A stretch of 64,000 bases of DNA from Tundrisphaera sp051175315. GTDB taxonomy: Bacteria > Planctomycetota > Planctomycetia > Isosphaerales > Isosphaeraceae. A program made the translations under genes and the position numbers. Numbering within the stretch: the first letter of the stretch is position 1; each line of letters begins with the position of its first letter. The stretch is taken from NCBI RefSeq assembly GCF_051175315.1, contig NZ_CP195100.1:3968001-4032000 (forward strand), read 5' to 3'. This document shows positions 19,932 through 28,117 of the stretch, in pieces. The notes under the pieces were generated by a model that saw only the letters and a list, made by a program, of their open reading frames with translations, did not search any database and was not told the DNA's origin.

Positions 19932-20036
19932 AGAAGATCTCGATCCCTCTCATAAAACATCGTTCCGATCCTTTCGCGGCCCCGGTCCGACGCGACCGGG
20001 CGCGTGCGCCTTCTTCTCGCGAGGAGCGTGGCGTCG

Positions 20037-20240
20037 ATGGCCATCCCGAGGCGATTCGTGCTGATTGCGGGCGTAATGGCCCTGTCCTCGCCGCTCGTCG
20101 GTTGCGGCCCGAACGGGGACAACGAGGCCGTCTTCGCGGGCGGGGGCGGCAAGCCCGACCCCAACGTCCCGAGCACGTCGGAAGAGTATGACAAGAAGTT
20201 CCAGGTCGAGGGGCCGCCGCCGGCCAGGAAAGCGAAATGA
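20037..20240 (+). CDS. Small lipoprotein paired with a DUF1559 gene
   Basis: 67 residues from the ATG at 20037, which has GAGGAG ten bases upstream; in-frame GTG 20028 and ATG 20004 are possible. Signal peptide IPRRFVLIAGVMALSSPL, lipobox LVGC, then a short hydrophilic chain PNGDNEAVFAGGGGKPDPN ... PPARKAK. It directly precedes a DUF1559 gene (46-base gap). No enzyme motif. The mature chain does not resemble that of the lipoprotein at 16503 beyond the Gly/Lys/Pro content. Confidence 0.65.
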   Translation: MAIPRRFVLIAGVMALSSPLVGCGPNGDNEAVFAGGGGKPDPNVPSTSEEYDKKFQVEGPPPARKAK

Positions 20241-20286
20241 GCCCGTCCCGCATCCTCCTTCATTCCTTCAATTCGAGCGAGGTCCC

Positions 20287-21363
20287 ATGATGGTGCCCAG
20301 GTCGCGTCGCGGTTTCACGCTCATCGAATTATTGGTCGTCATCGCCATCATCGCCGTGCTGATCGCGCTGCTGCTGCCGGCCGTGCAGGCGGCGCGCGAG
20401 GCCGCCCGCCGGGCCCAGTGCACCAACAACCTGAAGCAGTTGGGGCTGGCGATCCACGGCTATCACGACGTGAACGGTCGCCTGCCGGCGGCGGGCGCGT
20501 ACAGCACCACGACTTACAAGGTCAACCAGAACTTCGCCATGGCCTGCCGGATCCTCCCGTTCATCGAGCAGCAGGCCCTCTACAACACGATCAACTTCCT
20601 GTACGGCGTGCCGACCAGCGACACGGCCGGGGGCAACGACCCCGGCTTCACCAACACGACGCTGGTCCACATCAAGGTCGCGGCCCTGAACTGCCCGTCC
20701 GACGGCAACGAGCCCGATGGCAATTATGCGTCCTCCAACTACGTCAACAATCACGGGACCAACCCGGCCAACACCGATTACGCCCCGAACGGGGCGACCT
20801 ACTGGATCATCGTCCCCGGCGTCAGCATGAAGACCTGTTCGGGCGGGACGGCCAGCAGCCCCTTCGGCGGCCCCATCGGCTTCGCGGACGTGACCGACGG
20901 GCTGAGCAACTCGGCCATGTTCAGCGAGATGGTCAAGGGACGAGGCGGCGCGAACGGGACTGGCGGGGATGGCCTCCATCAGATTTACATCGGGGGCACC
21001 AAATCCGCGTGCACCTTCGTCGGCCAGCCCGACGCCGACTTCAAGCTCAATCAGGACTGCATCCAGAACGCCAAGACCTGGCATTACGCGAGCAAGGGGA
21101 AGCAGTGGGCCAGGACCCCGATCTGCCTGGGCGGGGGCGGCTACACCCATTCCATGCAACCCAACGGAAAAACCTGCGTGTATGAGGGCGTCTCCGACCA
21201 GACGCTCAACCTGGCGGCGGCCAGTTCCTACCACCCCGGCGGGGTGACGGTCGCCATGCTCGACGGCTCGGTCCGGTTCATCAAGAGCACGGTCAACTTC
21301 AACACCTGGCTGGCCATCGGCACCCGCGCCGGGGGCGAGATCATCTCCGCCGACGCCCTCTGA
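20287..21363 (+). CDS. DUF1559 prepilin-like protein
   Basis: 358 residues from ATG 20287 (AGCGAGG just upstream). Pilin-type signal RRGFTLIELLVVIAIIAV, then PAVQAAREAARRAQCTNNLKQ. DUF1559 domain with IEQQALYNTINFLYG, LNCPSDGNEPDG, FADVTDGLSNSAMFSEMVKG and terminal HPGGVTVAMLDGSVRFIKSTV. Several Cys residues lie in the middle region (KTCSGG, SACTFVG, DCIQN). Probably displayed outside the inner membrane like its homologue at 16829; function unknown. Confidence 0.93.
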   Translation: MMVPRSRRGFTLIELLVVIAIIAVLIALLLPAVQAAREAARRAQCTNNLKQLGLAIHGYHDVNGRLPAAGAYSTTTYKVNQNFAMACRILPFIEQQALYNTINFLYGVPTSDTAGGNDPGFTNTTLVHIKVAALNCPSDGNEPDGNYASSNYVNNHGTNPANTDYAPNGATYWIIVPGVSMKTCSGGTASSPFGGPIGFADVTDGLSNSAMFSEMVKGRGGANGTGGDGLHQIYIGGTKSACTFVGQPDADFKLNQDCIQNAKTWHYASKGKQWARTPICLGGGGYTHSMQPNGKTCVYEGVSDQTLNLAAASSYHPGGVTVAMLDGSVRFIKSTVNFNTWLAIGTRAGGEIISADAL

Positions 21364-21508
21364 CCGCGACGGCATCGGGACGCCATCCATGCCGCCGCCG
21401 GACGGAACCAAACCGATCGATGGCGATGGATGGCAGTCACGCGTCCGATTTCCGCTCGTAGGTTCCGCGGCGTTCCGAGACCGGCGGCCGACCCCTGGAG
21501 TGGCACCG

Positions 21509-22075
21509 ATGCGCGTCTTCAAGATCTACCATCCGCTGCAGATCAATCGGGAGATCCACGTCACCAAGTATGTCCGGACGGCGGCGGGGCTGAACATCAA
21601 GATCGAGCACAACGTCCCCAGCGCGGGGGTCGATCTCCAGTGGATCCAGACGGTCACCAGCAACCACGGCAACTCGGTCATCTGCAATCTGGCGACCCGC
21701 GTGGACCCGTTCGGCGCGGGCGGTGGCTCGGTGAACTCCGTCTCCCTGCCGAACATGCCCGGCCTCTGCAAGGCGGATGACCTCCTGCCGTTCTACTGGA
21801 CGGGAGCGGACCTCGCCGGCGGGGCGGGGCCGGGGCTGTCCGATGCCCCGCAGGTCCCTGCGCCGGCCACGGGCCGGACCTGGGTCCAGTTCGTCACCGG
21901 GCTCACCCAGGTCATCGGCACGTCGATCACCCACCTCGTCCTGATCGCCTGGGGCTATGACCGGATGGCCGACGGCAGCGTCCGGGCCGCGGCCGTCCGC
22001 CGGGCCTCGGACGCCGACGTCCGCAGTCACCTCAAGGCATTGAGGCTCATGTACCCGTCCTACACCTACTCCTGA
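21509..22075 (+). CDS. Unknown protein, 188 residues
   Basis: I do not recognise this protein. The ATG at 21509 has GGAG ten bases upstream; the longer open frame before it is low-complexity. It has no signal peptide or membrane segment. Composition is that of a folded soluble protein: MRVFKIYHPLQINREIHVTKY at the start suggests beta strands, and WVQFVTGLTQVIGTSITHLVLIAWGY in the C-terminal half a buried core. One Cys each in SVICNL and GLCKAD. It follows the DUF1559 gene by 145 bases on the same strand. Confidence 0.6.
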   Translation: MRVFKIYHPLQINREIHVTKYVRTAAGLNIKIEHNVPSAGVDLQWIQTVTSNHGNSVICNLATRVDPFGAGGGSVNSVSLPNMPGLCKADDLLPFYWTGADLAGGAGPGLSDAPQVPAPATGRTWVQFVTGLTQVIGTSITHLVLIAWGYDRMADGSVRAAAVRRASDADVRSHLKALRLMYPSYTYS

Positions 22076-22186
22076 GCGGGGGGCGGGGTCCGGGTGGTCG
22101 CGTGGGGCGGCCGGTCGGATTAGAGTGGTGGCTTCCTCGGCCCGACCATTCGACCCGATCCGCCTCGTCCCGGGAGCAACCGCCCG

Positions 22187-23290
22187 ATGCGTTCCATCTC
22201 GCCCCGATCCGGCCTCCTTTTCCTGACGGCGGGCCTCGGGCTCGCCGCCGCGCTCTCCGCCGACGAGCCCCGACCGGCCTCGACGCCCGCCCCCGCCCGG
22301 TGGCGGCAGCACGACATCTCCCGCCCCCGGCCGCCCGTGGTCGAGCCGACCGGGGAGGGCCCGATCGCCAAACCCCCGGCGGATGCCGTGATCCTGTTCG
22401 ACGGGACGAGCCTCGACGCCTGGAAGGGGCGGGACGGCAAGCCCTCGCGCTGGAAGGTGGCCGACGGGGCGATGGAGACGGTCCCCGGCGCGGGGATGGT
22501 CGAGACCAAGGGGCAGTTCGGCGACATCCAGCTCCACATCGAATGGGCGGCGCCGAAGGAACCCAACGGCAAGGGGCAGGATCGCGGCAATAGCGGGCTG
22601 TTCCTGATGGGCCAGTTCGAGGTCCAGATCCTCGACTCGTTCCAGGCCGACACCTACGCCGATGGGCAGGCGGGGGCCATCTACGGCCAGTATCCCCCCC
22701 TGGCCAACGCCTCGCGCCCGCCCGGCGAGTGGCAGGCCTACGACATCGCCTTCCGCCGCCCCCGGTTCGACGGCTCGGGCCGCCTCCTCGAACCGGCCCG
22801 GATCACCGTCCTGCACAACGGCATCCTCGTGCAGAACAACGAGGAGCCGTTCGGGCCGACCTCGTGGCTGAAGTGGCTCCCCTACGAGAACAAGGGGGAC
22901 CGCGGCCCGATCGCGCTCCAGGACCACGACCACCCGGTCCGGTTCCGCAATATCTGGCTCCGCGAACTGCCCGAGCGCGCGGCACCGGCGACCCGGAACC
23001 TCCTGCTCCCGGCGGTGGCCTCCCTCCCGGCCGAGGATCTGGATCGCATCGCGGGCGACTACCGGATGGGCGGCTCGAAGGTGGCGATCCGTCGCGACGG
23101 GAACCACCTGACCATCGCCTTCCCCTTCCTCCCCCGGGCGTTGGAGCTGATGCCCAGCTCCGCGACGGAGTTCTTCCTCCCGTTCACCGACGGGGAGTTC
23201 ACCTTCCGCAAGGACGGGGCGGGCAAGGTCACCGGGGCCCACTTCCGGATTGGCGATGGTGAGCGCGAGCTGAAGCGGATCGAACCCTGA
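22187..23290 (+). CDS. Exported DUF1080 (3-keto-disaccharide hydrolase-type) protein
   Basis: 367 residues. Signal peptide MRSISPRSGLLFLTAGLGLAAALSA. The DUF1080 domain is clear: AVILFDGTSLDAWKG, WKVADGAMETVPG, GQFGDIQLHIEW, RGNSGLFLMGQFEVQILDSF, RPPGEWQAYDIAFR, and the closing GPIALQDHDHPVRFRNIWLREL. Such concanavalin-like domains bind or cleave glycosides; the Pfam name reflects 3-keto-disaccharide hydrolysis in characterised members. A C-terminal extra domain of about 90 residues (LDRIAGDYRMGGSK...) resembles the beta-rich tail found on some exported hydrolases. Expected in the periplasm. Confidence 0.88.
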   Translation: MRSISPRSGLLFLTAGLGLAAALSADEPRPASTPAPARWRQHDISRPRPPVVEPTGEGPIAKPPADAVILFDGTSLDAWKGRDGKPSRWKVADGAMETVPGAGMVETKGQFGDIQLHIEWAAPKEPNGKGQDRGNSGLFLMGQFEVQILDSFQADTYADGQAGAIYGQYPPLANASRPPGEWQAYDIAFRRPRFDGSGRLLEPARITVLHNGILVQNNEEPFGPTSWLKWLPYENKGDRGPIALQDHDHPVRFRNIWLRELPERAAPATRNLLLPAVASLPAEDLDRIAGDYRMGGSKVAIRRDGNHLTIAFPFLPRALELMPSSATEFFLPFTDGEFTFRKDGAGKVTGAHFRIGDGERELKRIEP

Positions 23291-23387
23291 GCCCGGGGCC
23301 CGGGCCGGCTTCCCCGTCGGCCCGGAAACGCTTACGATAGGGGCGAGGGACGAGCGTTTCGACGGTCCGATGGAGGTTGCCCCCGCG

Positions 23388-24335
23388 ATGCAGATCATCC
23401 TGGCGAATCCCCGAGGCTTCTGCGCGGGGGTGAACATGGCCATCGAAAGCCTGGAACGCTCGCTCGAATTCTTCGGTGCCCCGCTCTACGTCTACCACGA
23501 GATCGTCCACAACAAGTACGTCGTCGAGCGGTTCCGCGACCGCGGCGTGGTCTTCGTCGAGTCGCTGTCCGAGGTCCCCCCGGGGGCCCCTCTGCTCTAC
23601 AGCGCCCACGGGGTGTCCCCCCAGATCCGCGAGGAATCGCGCCAGAGGCAACTCCGGGCCATCGACGCCACCTGCCCGCTGGTGACCAAGGTCCACCTCG
23701 AAGCGGTCAAGTACGCGCGCGAAGGGTACACGATCATCCTGATCGGCCACGAAGGGCACGACGAGGTGATCGGCACGATGGGCGAGGCCCCCGAGCGGAT
23801 GATCCTGGTGGAGACCGCCGAGGATGTCCGGAACCTCGAACTCCCGGCCGACGCCAAGGTGGCCTACCTCACCCAGACCACGCTGAGCGTGGACGACGCC
23901 AACGTGGTGATCGCCGCCCTTCGGGAGAAGTTCCCCCAGATCAACAACCCGCCCAAGGATGACATCTGCTACGCCACCCAGAACCGGCAGGAGGCCGTCC
24001 GCGAGCTGGCCGGCCGGGCCGACGTGGTGCTGGTCCTGGGCAGCCAGAACAGCTCGAATAGCAAGAGGCTGGCCGAGATCGCCGGGTCGTTCGGCCCCCA
24101 TTCCCACCTGATCGACGGCGTGGCCGACCTCCGCGACTCCTGGTTCGACGGCGCCGAGACCGTTCTGATCACGGCCGGCGCCAGCGCCCCGGAAGACGTG
24201 GTGCAGGAGTGCATCTCCTACCTCCGCGACCGCTTCAACGCCGAGATCCGCGAGGAGACGGTCCGCACCGAGAACGTCCACTTCCCGCTGCCCAAGTCGT
24301 TGCGGGAACTGCTCCCGGCGACGACCCAGGCCTGA
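23388..24335 (+). CDS. ispH: 4-hydroxy-3-methylbut-2-enyl diphosphate reductase
   Basis: Last step of the MEP isoprenoid pathway, giving IPP and DMAPP; a 4Fe-4S enzyme. ATG at 23388 gives 315 residues beginning MQIILANPRGFCAGV, with the first cluster Cys. The second is in DATCPLVTKVH, the third in ECISYL-type VVQECISYLRD / DDICYATQNRQEAV; HGVSP and IGHEGHDEVIGTMGEAP carry active-site His and Glu. An ATG at 23370 would add six residues. It converges on the membrane-protein gene with 14 bases between stops. Confidence 0.96.
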   Translation: MQIILANPRGFCAGVNMAIESLERSLEFFGAPLYVYHEIVHNKYVVERFRDRGVVFVESLSEVPPGAPLLYSAHGVSPQIREESRQRQLRAIDATCPLVTKVHLEAVKYAREGYTIILIGHEGHDEVIGTMGEAPERMILVETAEDVRNLELPADAKVAYLTQTTLSVDDANVVIAALREKFPQINNPPKDDICYATQNRQEAVRELAGRADVVLVLGSQNSSNSKRLAEIAGSFGPHSHLIDGVADLRDSWFDGAETVLITAGASAPEDVVQECISYLRDRFNAEIREETVRTENVHFPLPKSLRELLPATTQA

Positions 24336-24349
24336 GCCCCCCGCGACGG

Positions 24350-25225
24350 TCAGGGGCGATTCCGATGGAACTCGTCCCAGGCCGACTCGGAGGGGTGGTC
24401 GAACTTGCCGAGCGACCGATCCTCGCGGATCATGTTCCGCAGGGCCACGGTGCAGGCGTAGGCGGCCAGCAGGGTCAGGGCCGTGATCTGGACGAGGTTG
24501 ATCGTGTAAAGCACGGTCTCCCCGAGCATCATGAGTTGTAGCTCGGGCTGCCGGAACATCGGCCGCATCCGCAGCGGCCAGAACGGGACGGTCCACCGGG
24601 TGCAGAAGAAGATGACGGCCAGCCAGAGGGTCGCCCCCACGCTCGCCAGCGCCCGGGCTCCCCGGGCGATGTCCAGGGCCTGCGGCGAGCCCAGGTGATC
24701 GGCCACGTCGGCTGCGAGGCTGGCGATCAGCGAGAGTTCCGCCCATCCCAGGGCGTGCCCCAGGCAGTGCCGGAACCACTCGTGGTCGATTCCCTGTTCG
24801 GAGAGGCCCAGGACGACCGCGAATTCGAGCGACCAGAGGATCAGGTCCACGAAGCCCATCAGGACCAGCAGCCCGGCCCGGCGTTGCCAGCTCGCATCGC
24901 GCCAGCGCCCCCAGAGCAGGCAGGTCCCGACGAACGAGCACCAGACGACGAGGCTCGCCTCGGCGAACTTCCACGACTCGGGGAACACCCCGCCGGGCAT
25001 CCCGCGGAACATCGCCAGGACGCCACCGACGGTCCCCACGCTGGCCAGCACGAGGGCGAATCCCAGCAGGGCGAAGGCTAGCAAGCAGAAGCGGATCCGT
25101 CGCCGGTCCCGGGTCCTTTCGTCGATCGGGTCGGTCCACCCGCCCGCGCCGGGGCCGAGATCGAGGCTGTCGGTCGGCGGGGACCAGGCGAAGGCATCCT
25201 GGGGCGGTCGCGGGGAGGAGTCCAT
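24350..25225 (-). CDS. Multi-pass membrane protein of unknown function
   Basis: About 291 residues from ATG 25225; ATG 25273 would add 16 low-complexity residues. The N-terminal 45 residues are Pro/Asp-rich and cytoplasmic-looking. About six hydrophobic segments follow, beginning IRFCLLAFALLGFALVLASVGTVGGVLAMF and including LVVWCSFVGTCLLWG, AGLLVLMGFVDLILWSLEFAVVLGL, ATLWLAVIFFCT and TINLVQITALTLLAAYACTVA. No family motif is recognised. It is divergent from the Bat genes, with no promoter identified between. Confidence 0.65.
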   Translation of the reverse strand: MDSSPRPPQDAFAWSPPTDSLDLGPGAGGWTDPIDERTRDRRRIRFCLLAFALLGFALVLASVGTVGGVLAMFRGMPGGVFPESWKFAEASLVVWCSFVGTCLLWGRWRDASWQRRAGLLVLMGFVDLILWSLEFAVVLGLSEQGIDHEWFRHCLGHALGWAELSLIASLAADVADHLGSPQALDIARGARALASVGATLWLAVIFFCTRWTVPFWPLRMRPMFRQPELQLMMLGETVLYTINLVQITALTLLAAYACTVALRNMIREDRSLGKFDHPSESAWDEFHRNRP

Positions 25226-25410
25226 GATTCGTCCGGAGGGCCGAGGATCGTCCCGATGATTCGGAGTGGGCATCACCGATGCGCCATTATAGTCGACCGA
25301 GCCACTCCCACCAGGGAGCGCGATCGGGCATCGCCCGAAGTCCCGGCGGCGGATATGATCGAGCCGATGGGCATCGGGGCCTCGACCCGGTTCGGAGGGC
25401 GAGACATCTC

Positions 25411-26355
25411 ATGAGGCTGGCGGAGGCGGGATGGCTCTGGCTCCTGCCCCTGGCCCTGCTCCCCTGGGCCTGGGGGCTGGGCCGGCGGCGGATCGATTGG
25501 CCGTCCCTGGCCGGCTTCGGCCCGAAGCCCTCCCGGACGGCGAGGGTCCTGAAGTCGATCTCCCCCGTCGTGCGGGGTGTGGCCATCGTCGGGCTGGTGG
25601 TGGCGCTGGCCCGCCCGCAGGTGGCGGGCGGGACGGTCCGGGTGGCGGGCCGGGGGGTGGCGATCCTCGCCGCGATCGACCGCAGTTCGAGCATGAACGC
25701 CGCCGACTTCCCGTCGGATGGCGGACCCGTCTCGCGCCTCGAAGGGGCCCGGCGGACGCTGGCCCGGTTCGTTGAAGGCCGTTCCGACGACCTGGTCGGG
25801 CTGGTGGCGTTCGCCCGCTACCCCGACCTGCTCGCGGCGCCCACCCTGGATCAGGGCTTCCTGCTCGACGCCATCCGATCGATCCGCCCGGCGGGGGCCA
25901 TCGACGACGGGACGAACCTGGGGGATGCCCTGGCCTGGGCCCTGGGGGCGATCCGGGACGCCCCGGCACGGCGCAAGGTCGTGATCCTCCTGACCGACGG
26001 TCGCGACGCCCCGGCCGTGCCGAACCCGCTCGACCCCCTGGAGGCCGCGACCATCGCGCGGGGCCTGGGCGTGGTCGTCCACACGATCGCCCTGGGGGGC
26101 GAGGGGCCCGACGGGCCGGACCTCCCCCTCCTGGCGAGGATCGCCGGGGCCGGGGGCGGGCAGGCCTATGCGGCGACCGATGCCGGGTCGCTGGCCCGGG
26201 TCTTCGCCGCCATCGACGCTCTCGAAAAGAGCCCCGTCGCCGGGACGGTTCGGACCCTCTACCGCGAGCGGTTTTCCCCCTGGGCCGCGCTCACACTGGG
26301 CGTGCTGATCCTGGACGTGACGTTGAGCTCCGGCCGGCTCCGGTCGTTCCCCTGA
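25411..26355 (+). CDS. BatA-like von Willebrand factor A domain membrane protein
   Basis: 314 residues from ATG 25411. Typical BatA layout: an N-terminal hydrophobic hairpin (WLWLLPLALLPWAWGLG), a second segment (VVRGVAIVGLVVALARPQ), then a VWA domain with the metal-binding DRSSSM (DxSxS), later T and D ligands in IDDGTNLGDAL and LLTDGRDAPA, and a C-terminal segment (WAALTLGVLILDVTL). The VWA domain faces the periplasm. Bat (Bacteroides aerotolerance) genes usually follow moxR and a DUF58 gene; neither is here. The next gene starts 16 bases later. Confidence 0.85.
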   Translation: MRLAEAGWLWLLPLALLPWAWGLGRRRIDWPSLAGFGPKPSRTARVLKSISPVVRGVAIVGLVVALARPQVAGGTVRVAGRGVAILAAIDRSSSMNAADFPSDGGPVSRLEGARRTLARFVEGRSDDLVGLVAFARYPDLLAAPTLDQGFLLDAIRSIRPAGAIDDGTNLGDALAWALGAIRDAPARRKVVILLTDGRDAPAVPNPLDPLEAATIARGLGVVVHTIALGGEGPDGPDLPLLARIAGAGGGQAYAATDAGSLARVFAAIDALEKSPVAGTVRTLYRERFSPWAALTLGVLILDVTLSSGRLRSFP

Positions 26356-26371
26356 CCTGAATCGAGGAAGC

Positions 26372-28114
26372 GTGGCGTTGGCGATGGCGGATTTCGCACA
26401 CCCGGGACGGCTCTGGCTCCTGCTCCTGCTGGTCCCCGGATCGCTGTGGGTCGTCCGGGGGGGCCGGATGCGGCTACGCGCCTGGAAGGCTCTCGCCCAG
26501 GATGGCCGCCCCTCGCGGGATGGGGCCTGGTGGCGGGTGGCGGCCGTGAGTCTGGTCATCCTGGCGCTGGCACAGCCCCGGTGGGGCCGGCTCACAGGCC
26601 CGTCGGCGATGTCGGGTCGCGACGTCGTGCTCCTGATCGACGTCAGCCGGAGCATGGCCGCCGAGGATGCGGTCCCCGATCGCCTCGGGGTCGCATGCGC
26701 ATCGGCCACCAGCCTCCTCCGGGCGATGGCCGAGGAGCCGGGCGACCGCGTGGCGGTGGTGGCCTTCGCGGGCCGGGGGGTGGTCCGCTGCCCGCTCACC
26801 TTCCAGAAGGAGGCCGCGATCGAGACCGTCGCGGGGCTCCGGGCCGGCGACGTCCAGCCGGGCGGGTCGGACCTCGGCACCGCCATCGACGCGGCGATCG
26901 CGGCCTTCGCTCGGGAGGACCAGGCCGGGGGCCGCTCCATCGTCGTCTTCTCCGACGGCGAGGATCTGGCCCAGTCCGCCGACGCCGGCGCCGAGCATGC
27001 GCGGGAGGCCGGGATCGTGGTCCATGCCGTGGCCATCGGCGACCCGAAACAATCCCATCCGATCCCGGACGGCCCCTCCGGCACCCCGCTCACCTACCAG
27101 GGCCGGCCGATCGCCACCCGGCGATCCGACGCGCCGCTCGAACTCCTGGCCCGGGCCACGGGCGGGTCGAAGATCGATCTCGACCTGATGCCGGCCGACC
27201 TGGGCCCGTTGTATCGAGGCCGGATCGCCCGGGAGACGGGCCATGCCACGGGCCACGCCCGGCCGTCGCCCCATCCCGAGCGGTTCCCCGGCTTCCTCCT
27301 CGCCGCGCTCGCCTGCCTGCTGATCGGCTCGCGCCCGGGCCGGGTCGGCCGTCGGCTCCGGACGCTTGTCCCCGCCATCGCCCTCTGCGTGATGGCGACG
27401 GGTGCCGACGATGTGCGCGAGACCGCCGCCACCCTGGTCGGGCGGGGGCGGGCGGAGTACCAGGCCGGGCGGTTCGCCGAGGCCATCGAGGCCTTCGAAC
27501 AGGCCGGGAGGCTCGGCCCATCCTCGCCCATCCCGCCCTATGATGCCGCGACCGCCCTGTACCAACTCGGCCGGTATCCGGAGGCGATCGACGCCTACCG
27601 AAAATCGTCTCCGATGGCCGGGCCCCGACTCCGGCTCAAGATCGACTATGGGCTGGGGAACGCCCTGCTCGCCTCGGGGGATCTCCCCGGTGCCCTGACA
27701 GCCTACGATGCGTGCCTGGCCTCGAACTGGCCGGGCCCCGAGGCCGACGCCGTGCGCGGGGACGCCGCCGCGAATCGGGCCTTCGCCATCAGCCGCCAGG
27801 TTCGGCCGCCTTCAACCGCCGATGAGGACGGCACCGGGCCACGCCCCCCGACGAAATCGGGGAAGTCGGATCGGGAGGGACGCGGCCGCAACCAAGCCGG
27901 GGGGCCCGCACCGAACCAGGCCGGGGAGGCCCCCGACTCGCCCGGATCACGCGGGCAGGGCGGGCAGGGGGGCCAAGGCGTCGCCCCGCCCGGGGCGGAG
28001 ACCCCGGGTTCCCGACTCGACGAGGCGCTCCGCGAGGTCCGCAACGCACGCAGGCTCCGGCCCGCCGACGTCCGGGCGGAGCGATCGACGTCGCCCGATG
28101 TCCGCGACTGGTGA
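26372..28114 (+). CDS. BatB-BatC fusion: VWA domain plus TPR protein
   Basis: Up to 580 residues. It opens like BatB: hydrophobic segment LWLLLLLVPGSLWVV, a second near 50-70, then a VWA domain with MIDAS DVSRSM near 89-94, GGSDLGTAIDAAI and VFSDGEDL. A third segment near 310-325 (FLLAALACLLIG) is followed by a BatC-like part with TPRs (AEYQAGRFAEAIEAFEQAGRLG, AATALYQLGRYPEAIDAYRKS) and a Gly/Pro/Gln-rich disordered tail. GAGGAAG at 26364-26370 is spaced best for the TTG at 26378; GTG 26372 and ATG 26384 are alternatives. The fusion implies that BatB and BatC act together. Confidence 0.82.
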   Translation: MALAMADFAHPGRLWLLLLLVPGSLWVVRGGRMRLRAWKALAQDGRPSRDGAWWRVAAVSLVILALAQPRWGRLTGPSAMSGRDVVLLIDVSRSMAAEDAVPDRLGVACASATSLLRAMAEEPGDRVAVVAFAGRGVVRCPLTFQKEAAIETVAGLRAGDVQPGGSDLGTAIDAAIAAFAREDQAGGRSIVVFSDGEDLAQSADAGAEHAREAGIVVHAVAIGDPKQSHPIPDGPSGTPLTYQGRPIATRRSDAPLELLARATGGSKIDLDLMPADLGPLYRGRIARETGHATGHARPSPHPERFPGFLLAALACLLIGSRPGRVGRRLRTLVPAIALCVMATGADDVRETAATLVGRGRAEYQAGRFAEAIEAFEQAGRLGPSSPIPPYDAATALYQLGRYPEAIDAYRKSSPMAGPRLRLKIDYGLGNALLASGDLPGALTAYDACLASNWPGPEADAVRGDAAANRAFAISRQVRPPSTADEDGTGPRPPTKSGKSDREGRGRNQAGGPAPNQAGEAPDSPGSRGQGGQGGQGVAPPGAETPGSRLDEALREVRNARRLRPADVRAERSTSPDVRDW

Positions 28115-28117
28115 CGA

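Larger units (their letters stand above)
19638..20036. other. Divergent intergenic region pyrR / lipoprotein
   Basis: About 400 bases between pyrR (-) and the small lipoprotein gene (+). It holds the pyrR promoter block and a + strand promoter candidate. Its middle (19870-19960) is distinctly AT-richer than the flanks. No open frame of substance is seen. Confidence 0.45.

Noticed and set aside
21437..23443. 668-codon minus-strand frame over the DUF1080 gene
   Set aside because: Low-complexity shadow with no domain; the DUF1080 gene is clear.
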